Source: Nocardia aurea | GTDB taxonomy: Bacteria; Actinomycetota; Actinomycetes; Mycobacteriales; Mycobacteriaceae | Assembly: GCF_003123685.1 (NCBI RefSeq) | Contig: NZ_QCYJ01000021.1 | Location: forward strand, 62,001 to 126,000 | Length of the DNA stretch: 64,000 nt | Direction: 5' to 3' | Shown here: positions 1-9,128 of the stretch, in pieces | How positions within the stretch are numbered: position 1 is the stretch's first letter | How the letters are laid out: the number at the start of each line of letters is the position of its first letter | The notes under the pieces: generated by a model | Database searches by the model: none | The model's input: the letters and a program-made list of their open reading frames with translations, nothing else | Told to the model about the DNA's origin: nothing | Position numbers and translations under genes: made by a program

Positions 1-286
1 TCGCGCTGATGGCGGTGAAGATCCCGGCCTGCAACAGGATGATCGGGAGCAGGAATTGCGCGTACTCGCCCCCCGCGCGCTCGAATTGCCCGTGCAAGGG
101 GACGTAGAAGCAGAGAAAGAAGACAACCGGCCCGAAGACGGCGAAGACGGCATCGCCCGACCGCACCGCGGCCAGCACCTTCTGGCGCGCCAATGTCGCG
201 GTGGCTGCCGCGAGTCCGACCGAGGTTCGTGCCGTGGAACCACCGCGGGAGCCGGTCGACGTCGTCGGAGCGAGGGTCGCCGTCAT
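1..286 (-). CDS. DrrB-type ABC-2 exporter permease (partial, cut by window edge)
   Basis: Only the first 95 residues are in the window; the rest lies to the left. The ATG (284-286) overlaps the TGA of the upstream ATPase gene as ATGA, so the two are translationally coupled. After a Thr/Ser/Gly-rich start comes an ABC-2 permease pattern: an amphipathic stretch (LARQKVLAAVRSGDAVFAVF), a first membrane segment (PVVFFLCFYVPL), then GGEYAQFLLPIILLQAGIF leading into a second. This matches the N-terminus of daunorubicin-resistance-type (DrrB) permeases. With the ATPase it would form a half-size exporter. The iron box upstream of the ATPase suggests export of a siderophore or related lipid-like molecule, but the substrate is inference. 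Confidence 0.8.
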   Translation of the reverse strand, partial: MTATLAPTTSTGSRGGSTARTSVGLAAATATLARQKVLAAVRSGDAVFAVFGPVVFFLCFYVPLHGQFERAGGEYAQFLLPIILLQAGIFTAISA

Positions 287-1242
287 GAGGCGGTCTCGGT
301 CAGTTGTAGGAAGACCTCGTCGAGCGAGGGCTGCCGCAGACCGATGTCGACGACATCGATTCCCGCGCCGCGCAATCGCGCGATCACCTCGGCGACCGTC
401 GCCATGCCGTCCGGGGCGCGGACGACCAGACGCGGATGTGCCTGCGCCCCCGAGGCGGTGCCGTCTTCGGGCGCCTCGACCAGTTCCAGCCCGTCGAGCA
501 GATCGATGACCCGTGCGGTGTCACCACGTTCGACGAGGGTCACCTCGCAGACGGCCGCTCCGACCTGTTGTTTCAACTGTCCCGGGGTGCCCGCCGCGAC
601 GACCGATCCCCTGTTCAGCATCACGATGTGATCTGCCAGCCGGTCGGCTTCCTCCAGATACTGCGTGGTCAGCAGGATGGTGATGCCCTCGGCCCGCAGG
701 GCTGCGACGGTGTCCCACACCGATGCCCGGCTGCGCGGGTCCAGACCCGTCGTCGGCTCGTCGAGGAACAACACCTCGGGCCGGGTGACCAGCGCGCTCG
801 CGATATCCACGCGTCGCCTCATGCCGCCGGACAGAGTCGCGACCCGCCGATCGCGTTCGGCGCCGAGGTCGAATTGCTCGACCAGTTCGTCGATCCTGAC
901 CTTCAGTTCGCGACCGCGCAAACCGGTGAGACGCCCGAACACCGCCAGGTTCTCCACGGCGGTGAGTCCTTCGTCCAGCGAGGCGTACTGTCCGGTGAGC
1001 GACACCAGTTCGCGGACCCGGGCCGCCTCGCCGACCACGTCGTGCCCGCAGATCCTGGCGTGACCCGAGCTCGGACGTTGCAGGGTCGACAGAAGGGTGA
1101 CCGTCGTCGTCTTGCCGCTGCCGTTGGGACCGAGGAGGCCGAGTACCTCCCCTCGCGCCACCTCGAGCGAAATGCCCTTCAGAGCGGACACTTCGCCATA
1201 GTTCTTCACCAGGTCCACGACCTCGATCGCGGGTGTGGTCAC
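283..1242 (-). CDS. DrrA-type ABC transporter ATP-binding protein
   Basis: A 319-residue nucleotide-binding subunit of a DrrAB-like exporter. Walker A GPNGSGKTT is at about residues 38-46, the signature LSGGMRRRVD near 138, and Walker B VLFLDEPTTGLDP near 157. The C-terminal 90 residues resemble the DrrA-type extension ending in a PSLDEVFLQLT motif. The GTG at 1242 has GGAG six bases upstream. The gene overlaps the permease start by four bases. An iron box 141 bp upstream implies IdeR/DmdR repression when iron is replete, unusual for a plain drug pump and compatible with siderophore export. Family assignment is firm; substrate is unknown. Confidence 0.9.
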   Translation of the reverse strand: MTTPAIEVVDLVKNYGEVSALKGISLEVARGEVLGLLGPNGSGKTTTVTLLSTLQRPSSGHARICGHDVVGEAARVRELVSLTGQYASLDEGLTAVENLAVFGRLTGLRGRELKVRIDELVEQFDLGAERDRRVATLSGGMRRRVDIASALVTRPEVLFLDEPTTGLDPRSRASVWDTVAALRAEGITILLTTQYLEEADRLADHIVMLNRGSVVAAGTPGQLKQQVGAAVCEVTLVERGDTARVIDLLDGLELVEAPEDGTASGAQAHPRLVVRAPDGMATVAEVIARLRGAGIDVVDIGLRQPSLDEVFLQLTETAS

Positions 1243-1382
1243 TTCGGCTCCTTCCGGCGGCGTCCTGTCCCGTGCACCGTCGACGGTGCTGTGGACAGCC
1301 GCGCGCCCTGCGAATCGGCATTCGACGACATCGCGCTCGCTCCTCCGATCGGATGGTCCCGACCTTCGGGTCCACGCCTGGG

Positions 1383-1401
1383 TTAGGTTAGACTAACCTT
1401 G
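1383..1401. promoter_or_regulatory. Iron box (IdeR/DmdR-type operator)
   Basis: TTAGGTTAGACTAACCTTG matches the actinobacterial iron-box consensus TTAGGTTAGSCTAACCTAA (recalled from the IdeR/DmdR1 literature) at 16 of 19 positions. It lies 141 bp upstream of the DrrA-type ATPase start and would allow iron-dependent repression of the exporter. Confidence 0.8.
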
Positions 1402-1518
1402 CAATCCCTGTCGCGACAGACCCTGGCTCATCGACATCGTGAATCGCGGTGCCCGAGCGGAATTTCGGTAGCCGCGATTGCGCCGGCGGCCCGGCCGCGA
1501 GATCCGGGTCGGAAAAAC

Positions 1519-1537
1519 TTAGGGTTGACTTGCCTAA
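1519..1537. promoter_or_regulatory. Probable iron box
   Basis: TTAGGGTTGACTTGCCTAA fits the iron-box consensus at about 14 of 19 positions, with intact outer TTAGG and CCTAA arms. It lies 150 bp upstream of the secreted-protein start at 1687 and may overlap that promoter. Confidence 0.6.
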
Positions 1538-1686
1538 CTCGAGGTCGTTAACGTTACGTTTGCCCGAGTGGGTTTCGCTCTGTCGAGAGCACACTCGAGC
1601 AGCGTCGGCGGACGAGGCGAGCACTGATCGTGTCGCGAATACCGACCCGCCGCGTTCTCTCGCTCGCTGGTTCAAGAAGGGCTGCC

Positions 1687-2169
1687 ATGCCGAAAGTCAT
1701 CAGATTAGCCGTCGTCTGTATTCTCACCGCTCTCGTGGGATTGGCCTCGGCTCAACCAGCTTCGGCTGATGTGTCGATTCGGGATTCCACGGTCTCGGAC
1801 CTGTACGTCCGGGCCGATGCGCCGTCGGCCGCCCAGATCGAAAAGCAATTCGCCGCGTTCTGGAACCCGAATATCTCCCTCGAGCCCAAGATCGAGGTGA
1901 GCTACAACGGGCCGAGCGCCCGAGACGCGCTCGAGCGTGTGATGCAGACCAGCACGACCATGGACTTCTTCTCCATCCAGGGACGAGTCTCCGGCCCGAT
2001 CCAGGTATCGGGCAACAGCCTGTCGGTCACGGTCCAAGGACTCATGGCAGGTTTTCCGGCTCAGACCACGAACTACTATTTCATCCGCGAAGGCGGCCTG
2101 TGGAAGTTCGATTGGAAGGCGATCTGCCAGGAGTTGCAGTGCTCGGGCAACCCCGACTTCGGATACTGA
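1687..2169 (+). CDS. Secreted protein, MTB12-like / NTF2-like fold
   Basis: A 160-residue exported protein. The ATG at 1687 is preferred over an in-frame upstream GTG because it has AAGAAGG about 7 bases upstream and begins a clean Sec signal: MPK, a hydrophobic core ending LVGLASA, and cleavage near QPASA-DVS. The mature part starts with PSAAQIEKQFAAFWNP, has a central stretch ending SGPIQVSGNSLSVTVQG, and ends with a FIREGGLWKFDWKAICQEL motif, reminiscent of mycobacterial low-molecular-weight antigen MTB12 and NTF2-like domains. Two cysteines near the C-terminus (CQELQC) could pair. The iron-box-like site upstream suggests expression under iron limitation. Function unknown. Confidence 0.75.
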   Translation: MPKVIRLAVVCILTALVGLASAQPASADVSIRDSTVSDLYVRADAPSAAQIEKQFAAFWNPNISLEPKIEVSYNGPSARDALERVMQTSTTMDFFSIQGRVSGPIQVSGNSLSVTVQGLMAGFPAQTTNYYFIREGGLWKFDWKAICQELQCSGNPDFGY

Positions 2170-2317
2170 ATTCCCGGTAGGCCACTCGGGGCGACTTCCG
2201 GCGCGCGCTGTGCGTTCGCCCGAGTCGCCCCGTTCTGCGCTGTCGGACAGCGCGAATCCGATTTCTCTGCCGGCTCTTTCACGACCGGCAGTCCTCGATA
2301 GTTACCAGGAATTCGAC

Positions 2318-3055
2318 ATGCTCAATGTCCGCGGTGTATCCAAGCGCTTCGGTGAGAATCTCGCCGTCGACAGCGTGACCTTCGACGCCGAACCCGGCTC
2401 GATCACCTATCTGCTCGGACCGAATGGTGCGGGAAAAACCACAGTCATGCGGATGATCGCCGGGCTCGTGCGGCCGAGTTCGGGGACGATCTCGATAAAC
2501 GGCCGCGGACTTCGGGATTTCGGCAACGCGATACACGAGATCGGATTCAGCCTCGGCGCCTTCTCGCGGAATCCCGAACATACCGCCGAACAACATCTCT
2601 CGTGGCAGGCCGGGCTGGGCGGGCTGCCGAGATCCGATGTCGCCGGTGTGCTCGAGCGGGTCGGACTCGACCAGGTTGCGAAACGGCAGGTCGGCAGATT
2701 CTCCTACGGCATGCTCCAGCGATTGGGCATCGCCTCCGCCCTGCTCGGTGATCCGAGCACCATCGTGCTGGACGAACCGGCCAATGGGCTCGATATCGAA
2801 GGAATCCTCTGGTTGCGCGAACTGTTCGTGGGTTTGGCCGCAGAGGGTAAATGCCTCCTGGTGGCCTCGCACAATCTGACCGAGGTGGAGATCACCGGAG
2901 ACCGGATCGTCATCATGGGCCGAGGGCGAATCCTGTCCGACACGAGTAACGCCGACCTGGTGGCGAAAGGTTCGGGTGCCAGGCCGTTGGAGTCCGCCTA
3001 TATCGATGTCACCGCGGGCAGCGTCGAGTACGCCGCGGGCAAGGGAGAGCAGTGA
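2318..3055 (+). CDS. ABC transporter ATP-binding protein
   Basis: A 245-residue ATPase. The ATG at 2318 has AGGA 7 bases upstream and begins directly with MLNVRGVSKRFGENLAVDSV, the usual first strand of an ABC domain; an in-frame start further upstream would add unrelated sequence. Walker A GPNGAGKTT, Q-loop region, Walker B TIVLDEPANGLD and the H-loop (VASHNLTEVE) are all present. The signature is the degenerate FSYGMLQR rather than LSGGQ, common in ABC-2 exporters of the bacitracin/lantibiotic-immunity type. The next gene, a permease, overlaps by four bases. It lies 148 bp after the secreted-protein gene, so it may share the iron-controlled transcript. Substrate unknown. Confidence 0.85.
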   Translation: MLNVRGVSKRFGENLAVDSVTFDAEPGSITYLLGPNGAGKTTVMRMIAGLVRPSSGTISINGRGLRDFGNAIHEIGFSLGAFSRNPEHTAEQHLSWQAGLGGLPRSDVAGVLERVGLDQVAKRQVGRFSYGMLQRLGIASALLGDPSTIVLDEPANGLDIEGILWLRELFVGLAAEGKCLLVASHNLTEVEITGDRIVIMGRGRILSDTSNADLVAKGSGARPLESAYIDVTAGSVEYAAGKGEQ

Positions 3056-3843
3056 CAGTCCTCAGTCATCTGGGCCGAGCGGTGCGCAGCGAGTCGGCGA
3101 AACTCTCGTGGCGGAATTCCCTGTGGTACGCGGTCGTACCGCTCGCCGTCCTGATACCGGTATCGCTGAATTTCGGAATCGCCAAGGCCACGGAGTCGAA
3201 CACGATCAACGGCGGCGGCGGTATGTACACGAACAACGCCGCCTACTGGATACTCGTCTTCTCGACATTCATCCTGATGTCGGGCGGCGTGTCGTCGATG
3301 TGCGCGGAGTTCAAGAACAACACGATCGAGACCGCCTTCGTCATACAGCCGCGCAGATGGATGCTTCCGGTCGCCAAGCTGATCGTGTTCGGTGTGATCG
3401 CGGCGGTCACCGCCCTCATGACGACATTCGTCATCCTGTGGGGATTTCCGAACCTGTTCCCGTCGATCTGGGGCCGGGTCGATGCCTTCTCCGCCGACGG
3501 GATCCGGCTGTTGTTCGGTGTTCCCGTCTTCACCGTGCTGATCTGCGCACTGGGACTGGGATTGTCGGCGCTGGTTCCCAAACCGGGACTGGTGGTGATG
3601 ATCATCCTGCTCTGGAAGTTCGGAATCGAAGTGTTCGCTACCTTCATTCCCGGTGATCTCGGATTGTTCGTGCAGCGGCTGTCGCCGTTCAAGAACGGTG
3701 AATTGGGCGCCGGTCAATTGTCGACGATCAAAAGTCTCTTCGGCGGACAGAACGGTTCGCTGCTCTACTTCGCCGTCCTGTGCCTGATCGTCTTCGTCGC
3801 GGGCACGGTGCGCCTGTCCGTGTCGGATATGAAGGGTAGCTAG
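3052..3843 (+). CDS. ABC-2 family transporter permease
   Basis: A 263-residue integral membrane protein. Its GTG (3052) overlaps the TGA of the ATPase gene. Six hydrophobic segments are apparent, beginning with WYAVVPLAVLIPVSLNFGI and YWILVFSTFILMSGGVSSM and ending with LLYFAVLCLIVFVAGTVRL. The cytoplasmic motif SSMCAEFKNNTIETAFVIQPRR after the second segment is typical of ABC-2 permeases with a bacitracin/lantibiotic-type ATPase. With its partner it should form an exporter or a self-protection pump. No substrate clue beyond proximity to iron-uptake genes. Confidence 0.8.
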   Translation: MTVLSHLGRAVRSESAKLSWRNSLWYAVVPLAVLIPVSLNFGIAKATESNTINGGGGMYTNNAAYWILVFSTFILMSGGVSSMCAEFKNNTIETAFVIQPRRWMLPVAKLIVFGVIAAVTALMTTFVILWGFPNLFPSIWGRVDAFSADGIRLLFGVPVFTVLICALGLGLSALVPKPGLVVMIILLWKFGIEVFATFIPGDLGLFVQRLSPFKNGELGAGQLSTIKSLFGGQNGSLLYFAVLCLIVFVAGTVRLSVSDMKGS

Positions 3844-3960
3844 CCGTACCCTACGACCGAATCGCCCGTGATCTCAGGTGGTCGGTCACGAATACTCCGG
3901 TGGCCTTCAGCGAACAACTCGCTGACGGCCACCGTCGTGTTCTGGCCTCCGGTCCCGGGT

Positions 3961-3989
3961 GCGGGGGCGGACTCGCTGTCCGTCCCCGC
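3961..3989. terminator. Hairpin between convergent genes
   Basis: An 11-bp stem (GCGGGGGCGGA with TCCGTCCCCGC, one G-T pair) closes a 7-base loop between the permease (ending 3843) and irtB (ending 4003). There is no T-run, as is common in GC-rich actinomycetes. It could stop transcription from both sides. Confidence 0.5.
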
Positions 3990-4002
3990 CCGCGTAGGTC
4001 GC

Positions 4003-5778
4003 TCAGATATCGCCGACCGGAACGGGTTCGGAGGTGATCCGCCATCCGGCGGCATCGTGCTGGTGTGCCCAGAACTCCGCGAAACGTCCCGACGCCGCCA
4101 GCAACTCCTCGACCGTGCCGTCTTCGACGACTCGACCCCCCTCGAGGAAGAGCACGCGGTCGGCGCCCGCGATGGTCGAGAGTCGATGGGTCACCACGAT
4201 GCGGGTGCGACGCTGCGGGTCGTCGGTGATCGCGGCGACGACGGCGGCCTCGTTCTCCGCGTCCAGCGCGCTCGTGCCTTCGTCCACGAGTAGCACCGAC
4301 GACGGCTTGAGCAGGGCGCGGGCGATCGACACACGCTGACGTTCGCCGCCGGACAGGGCGGTGCCCGCGTCGCCGACGACGGTGTCGAGCCCGTCGGGCA
4401 GTCGGGCGGCGAACTCGTCGACCCGCGCGAGCCGCAGTGCCGTCGCGATGCGGTCGGCGTCCGCGCTCGGATTGCCGACGAGGACGTTCTCCCTGATGGT
4501 TCCAGCGAACAGGTACGGCTGCTGGAACACCACACTGGTCACCACGGGACGCAGTGCGGGATCGAGATCGCCGCGGTCGATCCCGTCGACGACGACGTTG
4601 CCCGAGGTGGGTTCCTCCAGCCCCGCCACCAGCGAGAGCAGGGTGGTCTTGCCGGAACCGGACGGCCCGACGACCGCCGTCACCTCACCGGAACGGAATT
4701 CGACGTCGAGTCCGTCGAGGACGGGCGTCGATCCGGACGCGACATGCCCGTAGTCGAAGCGGACATCGCGCAGTACCACCGCGGCGGCGCTGTCCGCGCC
4801 CCGCGCCGGATCGCCGAGGGTCTCGGGCGCCGGTCCCGGGGCATCGATGACGGTACGGATATCGCGCAACGTATTGCGGCTCGTCTCGATGGCGGGAGCC
4901 AGATCGCCCAGAGCGTTGAAGGGTTCGATGAACCGCACGATGACGACGATCAGCGCGATCGCCTCGGGGATACCGACGGTTCCCCGGACCGCGAGCCACG
5001 CGGTGGTGCCCGCCATCGTGACCAGTGCGATCTGTCCGACCAGACCGAACAGCACCTGGCCGGGAATGTTCAGGAACAGGAGGCGAACCGTCGCGCCGTG
5101 CTGCGCCGCGAGCGCGTCGCCTGCCTGACTGCGCGCCGGTTCCACGCGCCGAGCGGCGCGCAATGCCGCCTGGGTGCGGGCGAATTCGAGGATCCGTTCG
5201 GTGAGCGCGCTGTTGGACGCCGCGGCGACCCGATCGGCCTCGCGGGTGATGACCCCGGTCACCCACAGTGCCCCGAGCAGCAGCGGGACGGCGACCAGAG
5301 CGACCAGCCCGAGCTGCCACGCGATGGGGATCAGGGCCACCGCGATCATGATCGGCAGCAGCACCGCCTGGATCAGCGGGGTGACCAGGTAGCCGACGAG
5401 ACCGACCAGATCCGGGCCGGTGGTGGCGATGGCGCGGCGGGTGATCGCCGAGTTGTCATCGGTGAACCAGCGCAGCGGAATACGCGCGACCTGCGCGCTG
5501 ATATCGCGTTGGGCGTTGTCGAGGATCGTGAATCCCAGATCGAATCCGATCCGCGAGGTGATGGAATCGATGATCCACCCCGCCACCACCGCGACGGTGA
5601 GCCCGCCGACCCACGGCCACGCCTCGGCCGGTTCGGCGCCGAACAACGCCGATACGAGGGGAACCACGAGCACGACGGCGATCGCGCGCAGGATGGTCGA
5701 GAGGACGGTCAGTGCGAGGTGGCAGGCCAGACGTCCACGATGTTCGGTCGGTAGCAGGCTCAGCAGGGTGCGCCTCAT
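4003..5778 (-). CDS. irtB: Siderophore ABC importer IrtB (TMD-NBD)
   Basis: A 591-residue half-transporter of the IrtAB type. The ATG at 5778 overlaps the irtA stop as ATGA; the reading frame stays open far upstream, but that part is antisense-like sequence inside irtA. Residues about 1-300 hold six membrane segments starting with [21 protein letters not shown]. The C-terminal ABC domain has Walker [11 protein letters not shown], signature [10 protein letters not shown] and Walker [14 protein letters not shown], with the catalytic Glu kept. In mycobacteria IrtAB imports ferric (carboxy)mycobactin across the inner membrane; here the ligand is probably a nocobactin/mycobactin-type siderophore. 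No siderophore NRPS genes are in the window. Confidence 0.92.
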   Translation of the reverse strand: MRRTLLSLLPTEHRGRLACHLALTVLSTILRAIAVVLVVPLVSALFGAEPAEAWPWVGGLTVAVVAGWIIDSITSRIGFDLGFTILDNAQRDISAQVARIPLRWFTDDNSAITRRAIATTGPDLVGLVGYLVTPLIQAVLLPIMIAVALIPIAWQLGLVALVAVPLLLGALWVTGVITREADRVAAASNSALTERILEFARTQAALRAARRVEPARSQAGDALAAQHGATVRLLFLNIPGQVLFGLVGQIALVTMAGTTAWLAVRGTVGIPEAIALIVVIVRFIEPFNALGDLAPAIETSRNTLRDIRTVIDAPGPAPETLGDPARGADSAAAVVLRDVRFDYGHVASGSTPVLDGLDVEFRSGEVTAVVGPSGSGKTTLLSLVAGLEEPTSGNVVVDGIDRGDLDPALRPVVTSVVFQQPYLFAGTIRENVLVGNPSADADRIATALRLARVDEFAARLPDGLDTVVGDAGTALSGGERQRVSIARALLKPSSVLLVDEGTSALDAENEAAVVAAITDDPQRRTRIVVTHRLSTIAGADRVLFLEGGRVVEDGTVEELLAASGRFAEFWAHQHDAAGWRITSEPVPVGDI

Positions 5779-8393
5779 CGGGCGTTCTCCTTCGTATCGT
5801 CGACGACGGAACCGGCGTGCCACAGCTGCTGGTAGCGCCCGTCGGTGGCGAGTAGTTCGCTGTGCGTGCCCGATTGGGTCACGCGGCCGCCGTCGAGCAC
5901 CACGATCCGGTCGGCGTCGGTCACGGTGCGCAGACGGTGTGCGATGACGAGCACGGTCCGCCCGGTGGTCAGGCGGTCGATCGCCCGCTGCACCAGGTAT
6001 TCCGATTCCGGGTCGGCGAAAGCGGTGGCCTCGTCCAGGATCAGGACGGGGGTGTCGGCGAGCAGCGCCCTGGCGATGGTGAGGCGTTGGCGTTCGCCAC
6101 CCGACAGCGTGGTCTGCGCGCCGAGGACGGTGTCGTAGCCCTGCGGAAGCCGCAGAATGCGTTCGTGCAGTTGCGCGTCGCGCGCCGCCTGTTCGATCGC
6201 GGAGTCCGAGGCGTCGGGTACCGCGAGCGCGATGTTCTCGCGCACCGTGGCGTGCACCAACTGGGCATCCTGGAATACGAAACCGACCTGTGTGTAGAGC
6301 TCGTCCGGGGTGAGCGTGGTGATGTCGCGTCCGCCGACCCGGATCGAGCCGTGATCGATGTCGTGGAAGCGCGCGAGCAGGGCCGCCAGTGTCGATTTGC
6401 CCGCGCCGGACGGGCCGACCAGGGCGGTGACGGTGCCGGGTTCCAAGGTGAGCGAGATGTTCTCGACGACAGGGACTCCCGGCCGGTATCCGAAGGCGAC
6501 CTGGTCGAAGACGACACGACCCGGCGGGTCCGCCGGGTTCGGGGCGGCGCCGTCCTCGTGTACCGCGAGGTCGGTCTCGTCGAGGGCCACCTGGATGTTG
6601 CGTGCGGCGATACCGCCCTCGCGCAGGCCCGACAGTCCGTAACCGATACCGAGCAGGCGGGAGCCGAAGGTGGTGCCGAGGAACAGGAACGGCAGCAGAT
6701 CGACCGGATCGAGTCGCTCGGTCGCTATCAGCGCCGTGCCGACGACGGTGATCAACCACAGGAAGGTGACCGGCCGGGTGATGAGATCCATCGCGGACTT
6801 CTTGCCGACGAAGGGACGCTGCCAGCCGTCGAGGAAGGCGATGTAGTCGTCGAGGCTGCGCCGGAACGGCGAGGCCGCGGCGCCGCCGAAGACGCGGATG
6901 ACAGGCTGGCCGTCGAGATAGGAGGTGGATTCCGCGTTCATCCGCTCCACCCACCGCTGCGACTGCACGATCTTCGGCCCGGACTGCGCCATCATCGTCA
7001 ACATCGTGAAGATGTAGCCGAGGACGGGAACCAGCAGTACCAGCGCGAGTCGCCAGTCCACCCAGAACAGGTAGCCGAGCACCGTCAGCGGCGCGACGAT
7101 CGCGGAGACCGCGTCGGTGACCGCGTGGGTCACCAGATAGTGCAGCGACAGGGTGTCGCCGGAGACCAGCTTGTTGATCCGGCCCGAACTGCGCGCGGTG
7201 AACCAACCCAGCGGCAGCCGCGCCAGTTTGCTCAGCAGTCGGCCGCGCAGGTCTCGGCTGAAGCGGGCGTCGACGGTGTGCAGCCACAGCTGCAACGCCG
7301 ATTCGAACAGCACGCCGATGCCCAGCAGCGCCAGCGCCCAGAGTCCCAGCGACCACAGGGTGGATTCGTCACGCTCGGTCAGGAGGTTTCGCGCCAGCTC
7401 GACCAACAGCACATAGGGGGCGAGCTGGATCAGCGTCACGAGGAATTGCAGAATGCCCGCGACGATCAGCTTCGGGCGCAGTTCGGCGAACAACCGTCCG
7501 CCCGCCTGCGAGCGCCAGCTGCCACGTGGCGCCTGCCCGGCATCGGCGACAGGGGACGCGGCGACGACCGCCGCGCCGGCTTCGGGTTCGATGACGGACG
7601 GGGTGAGTGTCGCGGCCGGCGATTCGATGGCCTCGCTCTCCGAGCCGTCGCGTTGTTTGCCCATGGAACGGCCGTGCACCCAGTAGGCCTGCGCGTACAC
7701 GTCCTTCTTCGGGAAGCCGAACTCGTCACGAAGACGCGCGCGTATGTGTTTGAGCGACTGTGACTCCGGTCCGGTCCAGGCGTACCAGTTCGACCAGTTC
7801 CGAACCTCGAGCGCCGCGGCGAGCGATTCCTCGGAGGTCCGCGGCACCCAGTGCACCCGTGCGAGTGGGTGCGAGGTCAGCGGTATGGCGAGATCGTTCT
7901 CCTCGTGCTGTTCGAGATACAGCTCGATCGCCACATGGTGCGGTACCGCGGCAAGGATCGAATTGATGGCCGGTATCGACGCGGAGTCGCCGATCAGCAG
8001 GTAGCCCGCGGGAAGTTCCTCGGAGACCGAGAAGTTCTTCGATCCGAACGAAGTCACCTCGATCGTCTCGCCGCCCCGCACCGCGCATGCCCACGCCGAC
8101 GCCGGACCGCTCGGTTCGTGCAGTACGAAATCCACCGCGAAGCGGCCGGATCCGGTGTCCGCTTCGGCGATGGTGTAACCACGCTGGAACTCGGTGTCGG
8201 AACCTTCCGGATCGGGGAACCAGATGCGTAGCCAGGCGGTCGGTTCGACCGTGACATCCTCGAACAGGGTGGACGAACTGAGCCACACCCGGCGCATACG
8301 CGGGGTGGTCTGCTCGGTGTGCAGCACGGTGGCCGTGTGGTATTGAACGCCGAAGCCGCGTAGCACCGCCCCCTGGAATCCTCTGCGCGCCAT
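5775..8393 (-). CDS. irtA: Siderophore ABC importer IrtA with N-terminal siderophore-interacting (SIP) domain
   Basis: An 872-residue fusion. Residues about 1-260 form a SIP/ferric-reductase domain: an FAD-binding RGYTIAEA motif (usual RxYT), a [14 protein letters not shown]-side motif, and [21 protein letters not shown] near its end. A Pro/Ala-rich linker follows, then six membrane segments (from about 300) and an ABC domain with Walker [11 protein letters not shown], signature [10 protein letters not shown] and Walker [10 protein letters not shown]. This architecture is specific to IrtA, which takes in the ferric siderophore and reduces the iron on the cytoplasmic side. irtB follows with a four-base overlap. 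An iron box 131 bp upstream predicts derepression under iron starvation. Confidence 0.95.
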   Translation of the reverse strand: MARRGFQGAVLRGFGVQYHTATVLHTEQTTPRMRRVWLSSSTLFEDVTVEPTAWLRIWFPDPEGSDTEFQRGYTIAEADTGSGRFAVDFVLHEPSGPASAWACAVRGGETIEVTSFGSKNFSVSEELPAGYLLIGDSASIPAINSILAAVPHHVAIELYLEQHEENDLAIPLTSHPLARVHWVPRTSEESLAAALEVRNWSNWYAWTGPESQSLKHIRARLRDEFGFPKKDVYAQAYWVHGRSMGKQRDGSESEAIESPAATLTPSVIEPEAGAAVVAASPVADAGQAPRGSWRSQAGGRLFAELRPKLIVAGILQFLVTLIQLAPYVLLVELARNLLTERDESTLWSLGLWALALLGIGVLFESALQLWLHTVDARFSRDLRGRLLSKLARLPLGWFTARSSGRINKLVSGDTLSLHYLVTHAVTDAVSAIVAPLTVLGYLFWVDWRLALVLLVPVLGYIFTMLTMMAQSGPKIVQSQRWVERMNAESTSYLDGQPVIRVFGGAAASPFRRSLDDYIAFLDGWQRPFVGKKSAMDLITRPVTFLWLITVVGTALIATERLDPVDLLPFLFLGTTFGSRLLGIGYGLSGLREGGIAARNIQVALDETDLAVHEDGAAPNPADPPGRVVFDQVAFGYRPGVPVVENISLTLEPGTVTALVGPSGAGKSTLAALLARFHDIDHGSIRVGGRDITTLTPDELYTQVGFVFQDAQLVHATVRENIALAVPDASDSAIEQAARDAQLHERILRLPQGYDTVLGAQTTLSGGERQRLTIARALLADTPVLILDEATAFADPESEYLVQRAIDRLTTGRTVLVIAHRLRTVTDADRIVVLDGGRVTQSGTHSELLATDGRYQQLWHAGSVVDDTKENAR

Positions 8394-8732
8394 GGGTTAT
8401 CTGTCCTTCGATCGGGGTACGGAAAGTGTTCGCATCGCGACCTCGACGGGCAGGTGCCCGGACCGCCGGATCCCTCGCATGCGCCTGCTCATACCGTCTC
8501 CGAACCGGGTCACTGCCTCAAACTTTGGTTAGCCTACACAAAGTCGGGATGGTCGGGGATCGGGGTGCCCGTGGGGATCGTCTCGTGACGCTCGAGCCTG
8601 GTGGTCGACGTCGGGCCGGTGACGACCGCGCCGCCTGTGCTGGACATTCCGCCCTCGTACCCCAATGCTGTTCATGCGCCGGGATACCGCCGTGTACACC
8701 GATTCGGCAGCAGACCTGAAGGAGCAGCCTCG
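8394..8732. other. Intergenic region between irtA and a lipoprotein gene
   Basis: This 339-base divergent region contains the irtAB iron box (8524-8542). I see no further gene; small open frames here lack a start signal and have no recognisable protein character. Confidence 0.5.
8524..8542. promoter_or_regulatory. Iron box upstream of irtAB
   Basis: TTTGGTTAGCCTACACAAA matches about 15 of 19 positions of the iron-box consensus, with an intact GGTTAGCCTA core. It is 131 bp upstream of the irtA start, where an IdeR/DmdR repressor site is expected for this operon. Confidence 0.75.
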
Positions 8733-8966
8733 ATGACGATCCGTCGTACCCGAATCCACGCCACCGCGATCGTGCTCGGGGTCGCGCTGTCCGCGACGCT
8801 CGGTCTGACTTCCTGTAGTAAGTCCGAACGCTGGTGCGAACTCGACCGCGGCGACGTCCTCGTCGAGAACTATCACTGCGAACAGAACCAGGCGGGCTAC
8901 GAGTGGGAGCCCGACCACGACAAGCCGAAGGTCAAGAAGAAGCCGAACAAGGCGAAGAAGCACTAG
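8733..8966 (+). CDS. Small lipoprotein with Lys-rich tail
   Basis: A 77-residue protein. The ATG at 8733 follows GGAG nine bases upstream. A short basic N-terminus and hydrophobic core end in a lipobox (LGLTSC), so Cys near residue 28 should be lipidated and the protein anchored outside the membrane. The mature part has two more cysteines (RWCELDRGD and NYHCEQNQ) and ends in a highly basic tail (KPKVKKKPNKAKKH) that might touch nucleic acid or cell-wall polyanions. I do not recognise a family. It is divergent from irtA, but the iron box lies closer to irtA. Confidence 0.7.
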   Translation: MTIRRTRIHATAIVLGVALSATLGLTSCSKSERWCELDRGDVLVENYHCEQNQAGYEWEPDHDKPKVKKKPNKAKKH

Positions 8967-9011
8967 AACCGACCGATGCGGTCCTGACTGTCGCCGATCG
9001 GGCGTCGGATA

Positions 9012-9030
9012 TACTGTATGTATTACAGTA
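9012..9030. promoter_or_regulatory. Perfect inverted repeat (operator candidate) before amidohydrolase
   Basis: TACTGTA-N5-TACAGTA is a perfect 7-bp inverted repeat in an AT-rich patch 99 bp upstream of the amidohydrolase GTG. Size and spacing suit a TetR- or GntR-type dimer. No regulator gene is adjacent. Confidence 0.5.
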
Positions 9031-9128
9031 GAATTATCCGCACAGTTCGAAAGGGATCGGATGGATGTCGGCGCACGTGCGCGGGCGGCCGCGACCATGG
9101 CGATCCCCTCTACCCGAGGAGCGCGATC

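Larger units (their letters stand above)
1243..1686. other. Divergent intergenic region with two iron boxes
   Basis: This 444-base stretch separates the leftward exporter operon from the rightward secreted-protein gene. I see no convincing gene. It contains two 19-bp IdeR/DmdR-like sites (1383-1401 and 1519-1537), one on the side of each transcription unit, so both directions are likely iron-controlled. Confidence 0.6.

Noticed and set aside
5779..7356. Upstream extension of irtB to over 1,100 residues
   Set aside because: The extra part is Arg/His/Pro-rich shadow sequence inside irtA; the ATGA overlap at 5775-5778 gives the proper start.
5862..7763. Open frame of 633 codons on the plus strand over irtA
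   Set aside because: Shadow of irtA; no domain and atypical composition.
1..8400. Siderophore (nocobactin) NRPS genes
   Set aside because: Only transport genes are present; no adenylation, condensation or salicylate-synthase genes are seen in the window.
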